This document shows positions 20,593-31,606 of a stretch of DNA of 64,000 nucleotides, one piece after another. The DNA comes from Legionellaceae bacterium. GTDB lineage: Bacteria > Pseudomonadota > Gammaproteobacteria > Legionellales > Legionellaceae. A program made the position numbers and the translations under genes. The stretch lies in assembly GCA_029210085.1 (NCBI GenBank), contig JARGPP010000007.1, positions 62,001 to 126,000 of the forward strand, read 5' to 3'. A model generated the notes under the pieces. The model was not told where the DNA came from, searched no databases, and saw only the letters and a program-made list of their open reading frames with translations. Within the stretch, counting starts at the first letter, position 1. Each line of letters starts with the position of its first letter.

Positions 20593-21153
20593 ATGAAATT
20601 AAAACTAGGGACGTTGGTATTGTTGTTTGGATTACTAAGTGGTTGCATGTTAGGCATTGTTGCGGCAGCAACTGGCCTTGTCGTTTACGACAGACGTAGT
20701 GTCATCATGATAGAGCGAGATGCACGAATTTTTCATGTGTTACATACAAAAATTGTAACGGATCCTAAGTTTTATCATTCACATATAAATGTTACGAGTT
20801 TTAATCAGGTGGTGTTACTGACAGGTCAAACGCCACAAGCTTCATTACGTGAGCTTGCTGAAAAAATGGCAAAAAAAACACCTAAAGTGCGTCGTATATA
20901 TAATGAGATAAGCATTGATGAACCCATTCCATTTCCTGACCGGAGTAAAGATACTTGGATTACCGGTGAAGTCAGGACTAAATTGCTACGCAAAAAAGAT
21001 TTAGAGTCAGGTTCTATTCGGGTGGTTACAGAAAACGCAGTGGTTTATTTAATGGGTATTGCCACACCTGATCAGGCAAAGCTTGCTGTGGATGTAGCAC
21101 GACAAGTCAAAGGCGTTCGTAAAGTTGTGAAAGTATTTCAATATGTTCACTAA
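20593..21153 (+). CDS. dolP: BON-domain outer-membrane lipoprotein (DolP-like)
   Basis: 186 residues. A lipoprotein signal peptide ends in the lipobox LLSGC with Cys18. Two BON domains follow (about 45-110 and 120-186), each with the VYLMG/VVLLTG core (FNQVVLLTGQTPQ; AVVYLMGIATPDQAK). DolP-type proteins bind anionic phospholipid at the outer membrane and support envelope integrity. It sits after diaA as in the enterobacterial cluster and overlaps a second BON gene by 11 bases. Confidence 0.88.
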   Translation: MKLKLGTLVLLFGLLSGCMLGIVAAATGLVVYDRRSVIMIERDARIFHVLHTKIVTDPKFYHSHINVTSFNQVVLLTGQTPQASLRELAEKMAKKTPKVRRIYNEISIDEPIPFPDRSKDTWITGEVRTKLLRKKDLESGSIRVVTENAVVYLMGIATPDQAKLAVDVARQVKGVRKVVKVFQYVH

Positions 21154-21721
21154 GTTGTGCCGCTGGATAGTATTCATCGTGTGTTTGAATATGATGGGTT
21201 GTGCTGATGTCAGTGGTGTTTGGACAGGCGTTATGTTGATTTATGATAGGCATAATGTGTATAAAAAAATTGATGACTACCATTTGGGTGCACGTGCAAA
21301 TCGTAGTTTATTTTCTGATGAACGTCTGAGGTGTGATGGTTGCGCAATTGATTTAGCGGTATTTCATCGTGATATTTTATTAACAGGCCATGTTCCGAGC
21401 CGGGCGTTAAGAGAAGAAGCGAATGCAAGAATTGCCAGTGTATCGGGTGTAAGACGAAAATTTAATCAGCTTGCAATTAGTTCAACATCAGATCATACAC
21501 TTCAGGATAGTTGGATTACCACAAAAATTCGGAGTCAGGTTGTTGCTGATGCAGAAATTAATCCAAGGCAATTTAAAGTCGTAACAGCCGATGGAATCGT
21601 TTATTTAATGGGAGATTTATTGCCGGGTCAGGCTGAGCGAATTATCCAGATTGCTAGAAAAACAGAGGGTGTTGTTCGCGTGGTTAAGCTTTTTAATTAT
21701 TATCGTCTTAGTCCCAACTAG
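21143..21721 (+). CDS. second BON-domain lipoprotein, paralogue of the preceding gene
   Basis: 192 residues. The hydrophobic N-terminus ends in MMGC (Cys19), so a lipoprotein. Two BON domains are again present (VFHRDILLTGHVPS; GIVYLMGDLLPGQAERI), and the order of motifs mirrors the gene before it, including YDRHNVYKKIDD matching YDRRSVIMIERD. The 11-base overlap shows co-translation. This is a tandem duplication of dolP with considerable divergence. An extra Cys pair (CDGC, about residues 66-69) is absent from the first copy. Confidence 0.85.
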   Translation: MFTKLCRWIVFIVCLNMMGCADVSGVWTGVMLIYDRHNVYKKIDDYHLGARANRSLFSDERLRCDGCAIDLAVFHRDILLTGHVPSRALREEANARIASVSGVRRKFNQLAISSTSDHTLQDSWITTKIRSQVVADAEINPRQFKVVTADGIVYLMGDLLPGQAERIIQIARKTEGVVRVVKLFNYYRLSPN

Positions 21722-21734
21722 TTGAAATTAAAAT

Positions 21735-21815
21735 AAAAAAAAGCCCGAGATGTTCTCAGGCTTTTCGAACTCTTTCCCAATCAGGAAGTGGCAAACCTGA
21801 TCCGGATAATTATAC
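21735..21815 (-). ncRNA. candidate small RNA with intrinsic terminator
   Basis: On the minus strand a perfect TATAAT (21814-21809) is followed by a 6-bp hairpin (ATCAGG...CCTGAT) and then a GC-rich terminator hairpin (stem 21762-21754 with 21750-21742) running into eight T. This would give an RNA of about 65-70 nt antisense to nothing annotated. The -35 is poor. Read rightward, the same hairpin could end the BON operon (TTTT tail). No known RNA family is recognised. Confidence 0.35.
21742..21765 (+). terminator. bidirectional terminator after the BON genes
   Basis: Inverted repeat AGCCCGAGA / TCTCAGGCT with a three-base loop and one mismatch. It is followed by TTTT rightward and by T8 on the opposite strand, 20 bases past the stop of the second BON gene. 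Confidence 0.6.
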
Positions 21816-22129
21816 TCTATCAGTGGAAGGGGGTCTTCGCCAACTGTTTCTACATTTTTTCTTTTATAGATGACCGGAATACATCCTTAGGGTTTTTTAT
21901 TGTTTCAATGTGCTCTTGATTCCGCATCGTTTGATGAGCATGAGACACGCCAGTGTGGACGATAATTTAAATGGCGTTTGTCGTGCTTGTGATAAAAGCC
22001 ATCATTATAGTGATGAGCCATGTGTTCGCGTTGTGCTGATGAACTCAGTATTTGATATCAGAATAAAGACTATCTGATTGCCCTTTATTGCTTATCTTGA
22101 ACAGATTAAGAATAGATCCAGATACATGC
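21816..22129. other. intergenic region without a recognised gene
   Basis: About 310 bases between the terminator and the atp promoter. No ORF with a plausible start and RBS was seen on either strand. Small dyads occur, but no known RNA is recognised. It is unusually long for this gene-dense block. Confidence 0.4.
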
Positions 22130-22158
22130 TTGCGCTGTACTAATGATTATTTTATAAT
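22130..22158 (+). promoter_or_regulatory. sigma70-type promoter of the ATP synthase operon
   Basis: TTGCGC at 22130-22135 and a perfect TATAAT at 22153-22158 are separated by exactly 17 bases. A GC-rich discriminator (GCGCGG) follows, the composition expected of growth-rate-controlled promoters. The predicted RNA starts about 20 bases before the atpI GTG. Confidence 0.75.
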
Positions 22159-22183
22159 CTGCGCGGACCAAACAGGTGAACCA

Positions 22184-23409
<1,226 letters not shown>

Positions 23410-23437
23410 TTGCAGGTGTCATTTTTTATTTTAATAG

Positions 23438-23737
<300 letters not shown>

Positions 23738-23740
23738 AAC

Positions 23741-24211
23741 ATGGATATTAATGCAACACTAATCATTCAAATGCTTGTTTTTGGAGCATTTGTTTGGTTT
23801 ACCATGAAGTTTGTTTGGCCGCCTTTAACGCAAGCACTTGAAGAAAGACGTGATAAAATCGCAGATGGCTTGGCGGCTGCAGAGCGTGGTCGTCGTGAGC
23901 TTGAGCTTTCACAAGAGCGTGCAAAAGAAGAATTGAAGCAGGTGAAGGCCGATGCTGCGGACATCATTGAAAAGGCTGGCCGTCGCGCTTCTCTCTTAAT
24001 TGATGAAGCAAAAGAGCAGGCACGTGCCGAAGCTGCGCGTATTACCAAAGCACATACTGAGCAGCTCGCACAGGAAGTCAATCGTGCGAAAGAGTCGCTT
24101 AGAAAAGAGGTCAGTGTTTTAGCGTTGGCAGCAGCCGAGAAAATTTTAATGGCCGAAGTAGACGAAGATAAAAATCGTGCGCTACTTGACCACATGATTG
24201 AAGAGCTTTAA
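23741..24211 (+). CDS. atpF: ATP synthase Fo subunit b
   Basis: 156 residues. One N-terminal membrane helix ([20 protein letters not shown]) is followed by a long Ala/Glu/Lys/Arg-rich coiled coil that dimerises as the peripheral stalk. Three bases separate it from both atpE and atpH. Confidence 0.97.
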   Translation: MDINATLIIQMLVFGAFVWFTMKFVWPPLTQALEERRDKIADGLAAAERGRRELELSQERAKEELKQVKADAADIIEKAGRRASLLIDEAKEQARAEAARITKAHTEQLAQEVNRAKESLRKEVSVLALAAAEKILMAEVDEDKNRALLDHMIEEL

Positions 24212-24214
24212 GTT

Positions 24215-24781
24215 ATGGCTGATTGGACAAGCATTGCAAGACCTTATGCAAAAGCTATTTTTTTGCATGCGCTTAAAAATAAAGAGCTTCCAGTATGGTC
24301 GGCTTGGTTATCACAGCTTGATGTAGTGGTATCCAGCGCTGATATGTTGGCTTTTATTGATAATCCAGAGACTACTGTTGAGCAGCATGTAGAGGTGGTA
24401 CAAAGCGTAATGCTTGCACTGCCCGGAATGAAATCACAACTTGAACCTGTATTAGACGCATTCATACGTGTTTTGGCGGATAATAAGCGTCTACCTATTT
24501 TGTCTGCCATTTTTGCGCAGTTTGAAGTGTTGCGTGCAGATGAAGAGCAAAGAATTTCAGTTCAAGTATCTAGTTTCTCACCTTTAAGTTCTGAACAACA
24601 AGCATCTCTGGTTAAACGTTTGACCAAACGCCTTCAGAGAAAGGTTGAACTAGAACTGTCAGTTAATCCCGAATTATTAGGTGGAGCCGTTATTTCCGCA
24701 AAAGATTGGGTTATTAACGCTTCGATTAAAGGTCAATTAGACAAATTAGGCGCAGATTTGATTGCGTCATCGAGAGGATAA
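24215..24781 (+). CDS. atpH: ATP synthase F1 subunit delta
   Basis: 188 residues. The N-terminal six-helix domain ([17 protein letters not shown] at 4-20) binds the top of F1 and the C-terminal part ([26 protein letters not shown]) contacts the b dimer. Length is slightly above the usual 177. It continues the operon with 3- and 5-base gaps. Confidence 0.96.
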   Translation: MADWTSIARPYAKAIFLHALKNKELPVWSAWLSQLDVVVSSADMLAFIDNPETTVEQHVEVVQSVMLALPGMKSQLEPVLDAFIRVLADNKRLPILSAIFAQFEVLRADEEQRISVQVSSFSPLSSEQQASLVKRLTKRLQRKVELELSVNPELLGGAVISAKDWVINASIKGQLDKLGADLIASSRG

Positions 24782-24786
24782 GTTTC

Positions 24787-26340
24787 ATGTCACAGCAAAC
24801 CACATTAAATCCATCGGAAATTAGTGAGCTCATTCGAGAAAAAATTGAAAGCTTCCAAGTAAAATCTGATGCACGTAACGAAGGTACAATTGTTAGCTTA
24901 AAAGACGGAATTGTTCGCCTGCAAGGTCTTGAAGATGTTATGCAGGGGGAAATGATTGAGTTTGATGGCGGCATTTATGGGCTTGCGTTAAATTTAGAGC
25001 GTGATTCAGTTGGTGTTGTGCTACTGGGTGATTCGAGTGCTTTGGCTGAAGGCCAGAAGGGTAAATGCACCGGGCGTATTTTAGAAGTACCTGTTGGTCG
25101 TGGTTTACTCGGGCGAGTTGTTGATGCGTTAGGAAATCCTATTGATGGCAAAGGCGCTATTGAAAGTGATCATTTGGCTCCGATTGAGAAAATGGCGCCA
25201 GGTGTGATTGAACGCCAGTCAGTTGATGAGCCCCTCCAGATTGGGTTAAAGGCAATTGATGCTATGGTTCCTATTGGTCGTGGGCAGCGAGAGCTCATTA
25301 TTGGCGATAGGCAGACAGGTAAAACGGCTATTGCGTTGGATGCCATTATTAACCAAAAAGGTACTGGTGTCGTATGTGTTTATGTGGCTATTGGTCAGAA
25401 AGCCTCATCGGTTGCTTCTTTGGTTCGAAAGCTTGAAGAGCACGATGCACTTGCACATACCATCGTTGTTGTTGCAGGGGCAGCTGATCCTGCTGCATTA
25501 CAATTTATTGCGCCTTATGCCGGATGTGCAATGGGTGAATATTTTATGGAGCAAGGTGAAGATGCTCTGATTGTTTATGATGACTTAACCAAGCAAGCTT
25601 GGGCTTATCGTCAAATTTCTCTTTTACTTCGTCGTCCTCCTGGTCGTGAAGCATATCCGGGTGATATTTTCTATTTGCATTCTCGTTTGCTTGAGCGTGC
25701 TTCGCGTATTAATGCAGCTGAGGTTGAACGTTTAACTGATGGCCGTGTTAAAGGCAAAACAGGATCGTTAACAGCGTTGCCAATTATTGAAACACAGGCT
25801 GGTGATGTATCCGCTTTTGTACCAACAAACGTAATTTCTATTACAGATGGCCAGATTTTCTTGGATGTTGATTTGTTTAACTCAGGGGTTCGACCTGCAA
25901 TTAACTCAGGTTTGTCGGTATCGCGTGTCGGTGGAGCTGCTCAAACAAAAATCATGAAAAAGTTAGGTGGCGGAACGCGTCTTGCTTTAGCCCAATTCCG
26001 AGAACTAGAAGCTTTTGCACAGTTTGCTTCTGATTTAGATGATGCAACACGCAAGCAGCTTGAACGTGGCCAACGTATTACAGAATTAATGAAGCAACCA
26101 CAGTATTTACCGCTTTCTGTTGCTGAAATGGGCGTTGTTTTGTTTGCTATTGAGAAGGGCTACTTAGATGATGTTCCTGTTGCTGAAATAACAGCATTTG
26201 AAGCAGCACTTCGAGGCTATATGCATGCATCTCAAGCCGCATTGTTGAAGACAATTAATGAAGCTGGTGGTTATGACGATACGATTCAAGAGCAGTTAGC
26301 TGCAGCAGTAGATGAATTTAAACGAACAGGTAGCTGGTAA
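24787..26340 (+). CDS. atpA: ATP synthase F1 subunit alpha
   Basis: 517 residues. Walker A is [13 protein letters not shown] near 169-181; the alpha signature [17 protein letters not shown] is intact near 364-380. It carries the non-catalytic nucleotide sites of the F1 hexamer. Length and motifs are typical. Confidence 0.98.
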   Translation: MSQQTTLNPSEISELIREKIESFQVKSDARNEGTIVSLKDGIVRLQGLEDVMQGEMIEFDGGIYGLALNLERDSVGVVLLGDSSALAEGQKGKCTGRILEVPVGRGLLGRVVDALGNPIDGKGAIESDHLAPIEKMAPGVIERQSVDEPLQIGLKAIDAMVPIGRGQRELIIGDRQTGKTAIALDAIINQKGTGVVCVYVAIGQKASSVASLVRKLEEHDALAHTIVVVAGAADPAALQFIAPYAGCAMGEYFMEQGEDALIVYDDLTKQAWAYRQISLLLRRPPGREAYPGDIFYLHSRLLERASRINAAEVERLTDGRVKGKTGSLTALPIIETQAGDVSAFVPTNVISITDGQIFLDVDLFNSGVRPAINSGLSVSRVGGAAQTKIMKKLGGGTRLALAQFRELEAFAQFASDLDDATRKQLERGQRITELMKQPQYLPLSVAEMGVVLFAIEKGYLDDVPVAEITAFEAALRGYMHASQAALLKTINEAGGYDDTIQEQLAAAVDEFKRTGSW

Positions 26341-26375
26341 TAATCTGGGGTTTCCCTAACTAGGTGGGTAATTAG

Positions 26376-27242
26376 ATGGCTGGAGCAAAAGAGATACGCT
26401 CTAAAATTTCGAGCATTAAGAATACGCAAAAAATTACTTCTGCGATGGAGATGGTCGCCGCAAGTAAAATGAGAAAGACACAAGAACGCATGCGTGCTTC
26501 TAAACCCTATGCAAGTAAGCTTTATGATGTGGTCAAGCACGTTGCGCGTGCTAAAGCTGAGTATAAGCATGTGTTTATGGAAACACGCGAACAAAAGCGT
26601 ATTGGTCTCATTGTAGTGACTTCGGATAGAGGCCTTTGTGGTGGTTTAAATGCAAATTTACTGCGTGAAGCACTGACTAAAATGCGTGGATGGCACGATC
26701 AAGGCCAAGAAGTAAAATTGTGTTTGGTGGGTCGTAAAGGGAAAGCGTTTTTTAATCGTGTTGGTGGTCAAATTTTAGCTTCAGTTGAGCAGCTAGGAGA
26801 CGCCCCTAGTGTTGGCGACGTTATTGGTGCTGTGAAAGTAATGTTAGATGCCTTCGAAGCGGGTGAGATTGATGCTTTACATGTTATTTCTAATGAATTT
26901 GTAAATACGATGACTCAGATGCCGGTTATGAAGGGTTTGCTTCCTTTACCACTCGCAGAAGAAGAAGAAGAGACGCTTGGGCATCATTGGGATTATATCT
27001 ATGAGCCTGAAGCAAAAACACTGCTTGATGATTTGCTCACACGCTATATCGAGTTGCAAGTTTATCAGGCTGTGGTTGAAAATATCGCTTGTGAACAAGC
27101 GGCTAAAATGATTGCGATGAAAAGTGCGACAGATAATGCAGGTGATTTAATTAAGACATTTCAATTGGCATACAACAAAGCTCGACAAGCCGCGATTACG
27201 CAAGAATTAGCGGAAATTGTCGGTGGTGCAGACGCGTTATAA
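26376..27242 (+). CDS. atpG: ATP synthase F1 subunit gamma
   Basis: 288 residues. The N-terminal helix [20 protein letters not shown] and C-terminal helix with [19 protein letters not shown] form the rotating coiled-coil shaft. The internal [14 protein letters not shown] is conserved. The gap before it (35 bases) includes its own RBS. Confidence 0.97.
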   Translation: MAGAKEIRSKISSIKNTQKITSAMEMVAASKMRKTQERMRASKPYASKLYDVVKHVARAKAEYKHVFMETREQKRIGLIVVTSDRGLCGGLNANLLREALTKMRGWHDQGQEVKLCLVGRKGKAFFNRVGGQILASVEQLGDAPSVGDVIGAVKVMLDAFEAGEIDALHVISNEFVNTMTQMPVMKGLLPLPLAEEEEETLGHHWDYIYEPEAKTLLDDLLTRYIELQVYQAVVENIACEQAAKMIAMKSATDNAGDLIKTFQLAYNKARQAAITQELAEIVGGADAL

Positions 27243-27250
27243 GAGGGTAG

Positions 27251-28630
<1,380 letters not shown>

Positions 28631-28651
28631 TTTATAAAACGGTGTAATGAT

Positions 28652-29074
28652 ATGGCAAGTACAACGCATTTGGATATTGTGAGCGCGGAACGCGCAATCT
28701 TCTCAGGTCCAGTTGAGATGGTTGTTGCAACCGGTGAGTTAGGTGAGCTTGGGATTGTACCAGGGCACGCACCTTTACTCACCGTGCTTAAGCCCGGTGA
28801 AATCCGTGTCACGCAGATGGGTGGCACAGAAGACATTTATTATGTATCAGGTGGCATTTTAGAAGTTCAGCCTAATTGTGTGAGTGTTTTAGCTGATGCA
28901 GTTGAGCGTGCTGACTGTTTAGACGAAGCGGTTGCTATAGCAGCTAAAGCCCGGGCAGAAGAAGCAATGGCAGACAGGGAAGCTGAAATTGATTATTCAG
29001 TGGCGTCTATGGAACTTGCGCGCGCAATTGCACAAATTAGAGCCATTCAGAAGGTTCGAAAACAACTCAAATAA
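28652..29074 (+). CDS. atpC: ATP synthase F1 subunit epsilon
   Basis: 140 residues. N-terminal beta-barrel ([35 protein letters not shown]) and C-terminal two-helix domain ([20 protein letters not shown]) that can inhibit ATP hydrolysis. It is the last gene of the operon; a hairpin terminator follows. Confidence 0.97.
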   Translation: MASTTHLDIVSAERAIFSGPVEMVVATGELGELGIVPGHAPLLTVLKPGEIRVTQMGGTEDIYYVSGGILEVQPNCVSVLADAVERADCLDEAVAIAAKARAEEAMADREAEIDYSVASMELARAIAQIRAIQKVRKQLK

Positions 29075-29094
29075 TGCGGATGTTGACGCAAAAG

Positions 29095-29126
29095 AGCTTA
29101 AGCTTGTCAGCTTGAGCTTTGTTTTT
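29095..29126 (+). terminator. Rho-independent terminator of the atp operon
   Basis: Stem AGCTTAAGC / GCTTGAGCT (one G-U pair) with a six-base loop, then TTTGTTTTT, 20 bases after the atpC stop. Confidence 0.8.
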
Positions 29127-29340
29127 CTCACACACTTATCCACAAGAATAAAAGAAGAACAATCTGAGTGTTTCTCAAATTGTTCTTATTAATCAATAAG
29201 TTATATTTTTTATTCTCAATATAAATTTAAACCTATAAAACTTACCCACAATTTTTTGTGAGCGCTTATTGCTTGATGTTTATTATGTTGGTGCGGGAAG
29301 GCTATTTCCCCCGAAATGATAACAGGGGGATAGTGTGTAA
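29127..29340. other. AT-rich intergenic region with DnaA-box-like sites and a long hairpin
   Basis: It holds a perfect DnaA box TTATCCACA (29136-29144), a one-mismatch box TTACCCACA (29242-29250), a strong palindrome AAGAACAAT...ATTGTTCTT (29155-29187), and an almost pure A/T stretch between about 29188 and 29240. No gene is seen. It may be regulatory or origin-related; one or two boxes are also compatible with chance. Confidence 0.4.
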
Positions 29341-29985
29341 TTACGTCGTGAAATTCGAGTGAAATTGTGCGGCTAAGCCGATAGGTTCTTCTATAGCGGC
29401 TATTATGTTATGCAACCTTTGTGTCAGTTCATCTTTTTTTTCGTATTGAAGTACAAGGTGTAGCGCTTTTGCTTCTTCGACGTGTTCTGTTGGTTTTTTA
29501 AGCTCCAGGCTAACTTCTAATGTATCAAGATAATAGCAGTACACTTCATGCAGTAGTGGTTTTGCTTCGTTATACTGCTCTGACGTGATGAGCATTTCAG
29601 CTTGAAGCTTTAAGGCTGTAAAAATAGCATCTAAACGTAGCTTGAAGTCATGGGTAGGCTCATACTGGAGTGTTTTGTAAAGAGTTCTTATTGCAGTGAG
29701 CTGCTCTAGTGGCTCATTGCGTGCCAAATTTACTTCCAGTGAGCCAAGCATATTTCGGAAAGCATTATCTGTTTCAAGTAACTTTTCTTGATGATAAAAA
29801 TCATAAGCTTCATCAAGCAGTTCTTTTGCTTTGTCATATTGTTCTAAACCAATATAAGTTTCAGCGAACACATTATTGCTATAGGCAGTTTGAATGGGTG
29901 AGTCATGTTGTATTTGATTGAGGCACCTTAACGCATCTTCATATTGATGGAGTCTATTATAGACTTGAGCAAGGTTTATAAACAT
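29341..29985 (-). pseudogene. TPR-repeat protein, apparently truncated at the 5' end
   Basis: The frame from ATG 29985 gives 214 residues with tetratricopeptide-like helices: INLAQVYNRLHQYEDALRCL, ETYIGLEQYDKAKELLDEAY, and two weaker repeats. No signal peptide. The reading frame stays open upstream past the ATG to an in-frame stop near 30160, and the added residues (TYAEQTIISSEGDALGRM) look like continued TPR-type protein with no start codon. A GC-rich hairpin element occupies the upstream end. So this is probably the remaining 3' part of a longer TPR gene; internal initiation at 29985 cannot be excluded. Function unknown. Confidence 0.55.
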
Positions 29986-30061
29986 TCGCCCGAGTGCATC
30001 ACCTTCTGAACTGATGATAGTTTGCTCTGCATAAGTACGTGTTTTCGCTGTAGAAAGTATT

Positions 30062-30128
30062 GATGCCCGCGCCCGGCTTCCCGGGTTGAATATAAAGGAT
30101 TTTAACCCCTCGACTAGCCGCCCACTGC
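30062..30128. repeat. GC-rich hairpin element (REP/MITE-like)
   Basis: A block clearly richer in G+C than its surroundings. It contains CCCGG-CTTC-CCGGG type dyads and an 8-bp hairpin GGGTTGAA / TTTAACCC (30083-30108; one G-U). It coincides with the broken 5' end of the TPR gene. Family unknown; repeat status cannot be tested in one window. Confidence 0.35.
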
Positions 30129-30129
30129 T

Positions 30130-30371
30130 TAAAATGGCCTGATATAAACTCTAATCATGGCCGGATAACCTCGTTTTTTAGCTAAGGCGTATACGAAAAG
30201 AAGAAGCAGGTCATTTATATTTTAATTTACTGTAAGTTAAGGCATGGCGGATATTGTCATGGTAAGTCGTTAAAATATTTCAAATATAACCTCTTTAAAC
30301 ATGATGAAGTACTGATATAATTTTCGGATATTACTGTCATTAGGCAATGACATCATCATGAAAGAGAACTC
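30130..30371. other. intergenic region with an extended -10 promoter
   Basis: No gene recognised. TGATATAAT at 30313-30321 is an extended -10 element about 50 bases ahead of the small ORF at 30372 and may drive it and the Nudix gene; TTTAAA at 30294-30299 could serve as a weak -35. Confidence 0.45.
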
Positions 30372-30527
30372 ATGAAATATATTAAAAAGAATCGCCTTTC
30401 AGCAGCGTATACATCGATAGATACTTTTTACAATTCACCATGGACATTACCTTTTCTACGATGTAATGCAATTATGATTGCACTGACAGATCAGAGTGCT
30501 ATCTCAGTTAAAGAGGATGCTTTATGA
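30372..30527 (+). CDS. 51-residue small ORF coupled to the Nudix gene
   Basis: ATG 30372 with AGAG just upstream opens a 51-residue frame (MKYIKKNRLSAAYTSIDTF..., ending SVKEDAL) whose TGA overlaps the ATG of the next gene (ATGA, 4 bases). The basic N-terminus and mid-hydrophobic stretch do not make a clear signal peptide. The exact overlap suggests a real leader or partner protein whose translation is coupled to the Nudix enzyme. No family is recognised. Confidence 0.45.
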   Translation: MKYIKKNRLSAAYTSIDTFYNSPWTLPFLRCNAIMIALTDQSAISVKEDAL

Positions 30528-31090
30528 ACCTGATGAAATTTTGCTCTCAGTGTGGCAGTGACTGTATCGTAAAAAAAATCCCTAAAGGTGATAATATTGA
30601 AAGGCAATTATGTAATCATTGTCACACTGTATTTTATCAAAATCCTAAAGTTATCGTCGGCGCAGTAGTTACCTATCAAGGAAAATACCTGCTTTGTCGC
30701 AGGAACATTGAACCACAAATAGGCTTATGGACTTATCCAGCAGGTTTCTTAGAAAATAATGAAACCATTGAGGAAGGAGCAATTCGTGAAACATATGAAG
30801 AATCAAAAGCAACCATTGATATTCTGCAGTTACTCGAGACCTATTCTCTAACAGCTGTGAAACAAGTTCATATTATTTATAGTGCTGAAATGCGGTCTTC
30901 ACATTTTGAGGTAACCGCAGAGAGTAGTGAAGTTAAGCTATTTGATAAGGCAGATATTCCTTGGAATGAACTCGCTTTCCCGGTAATCCAATGGGCTCTT
31001 AAGGCTCATGCTACTGATCAGGAAGGTTATAGTGTGGATTCGAGATCGACAAATTTATCACTAGAGAAAAGTCTACAAGAAGATTTGTAA
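30524..31090 (+). CDS. Nudix hydrolase with N-terminal zinc ribbon
   Basis: 188 residues. An N-terminal zinc ribbon uses two CxxC pairs (FCSQCGSDC near 7-13 and LCNHCHTVFY near 32-41). The Nudix domain follows with box GFLENNETIEEGAIRETYEESKA (about 86-108), in which Ser replaces the usual Gly after the EE pair. The layout resembles the NADH pyrophosphatase/ADP-ribose type with a short N-terminus; the substrate is not assignable. The C-terminal ~30 residues are polar. It is coupled to the small ORF upstream; an IS3 remnant follows. Confidence 0.85.
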   Translation: MNLMKFCSQCGSDCIVKKIPKGDNIERQLCNHCHTVFYQNPKVIVGAVVTYQGKYLLCRRNIEPQIGLWTYPAGFLENNETIEEGAIRETYEESKATIDILQLLETYSLTAVKQVHIIYSAEMRSSHFEVTAESSEVKLFDKADIPWNELAFPVIQWALKAHATDQEGYSVDSRSTNLSLEKSLQEDL

Positions 31091-31199
31091 TGATAGCGGT
31101 GTTTTATGACGGTAAACGAGAGATCTTTTGCTGATTAATTTGATTATATAAAAAACATCATTTAGAGATTACTTTGATTTGCGATGAAAACCTTAAAAA

Positions 31200-31590
31200 A
31201 TACAATTGAATGGAGAATGGTGAGGTAAACCAAAGGCTGTTCGTTGTGATAATGGTCCGAGTATGTCAGCAAGCTTTTGTCTGAATGGGCTGAAAAGCAC
31301 TAAATACAACTTTTCTTTATACAGCCTGGAAACCCCCAATAAAGCGCTTTTATTGAAGGTTATAATTGTCCGGTTCGTTATGACTGGTTAAATCAGCATT
31401 TATTCAGTACCATCGAGCAGGTACAAGATTTTGAGACAAGCGGGCTTTGGTCATACAACAATGAAAGACTCAATATGGCCCTTGGGGTAATTCCTCTAGC
31501 GCAAAAACTGCATTCGCAGCTTAACCTTCTACTTTTAACTGCGGGCATAAAAGGGGAATTATCAATTGGCACAAGCAATCAAAAATAAGG
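31200..31590 (+). pseudogene. IS3-family transposase (OrfB) remnant, C-terminal part
   Basis: Conceptual translation across a frameshift near 31275 and two in-frame stops gives the end of an IS3-type DDE integrase: KAVRCDNGPSMSA (second D), FIQPGNPQ, then FIEGYNCPVRYDWLNQHLF (the E), LWSYNNERLNMALG and IPLAQKLHSQL. The 3' end carries a terminal-repeat-like AAAAGGGGAATTATC near 31549-31563. The 5' two thirds are missing, so it is inactive. Confidence 0.85.
31490..31538 (+). repeat. 49-bp repeat, copy A (IS3 transposase 3' end)
   Basis: Matches the reverse complement of 33239-33287 with only two mismatches. Together the copies enclose the photolyase gene as inverted repeats. Confidence 0.9.
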
Positions 31591-31606
31591 TGGTAGATAA
31601 AAGATC

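Noticed and set aside
23767..24195. 142-codon minus-strand ORF opposite atpF
   Set aside because: Ser/Ala-rich low-complexity product typical of the antisense of an Ala/Glu-rich coiled coil; atpF is certain.
31393..31578. Minus-strand 61-codon ORF in the IS3 remnant
   Set aside because: Antisense of a recognisable transposase fragment, no RBS or homology visible.
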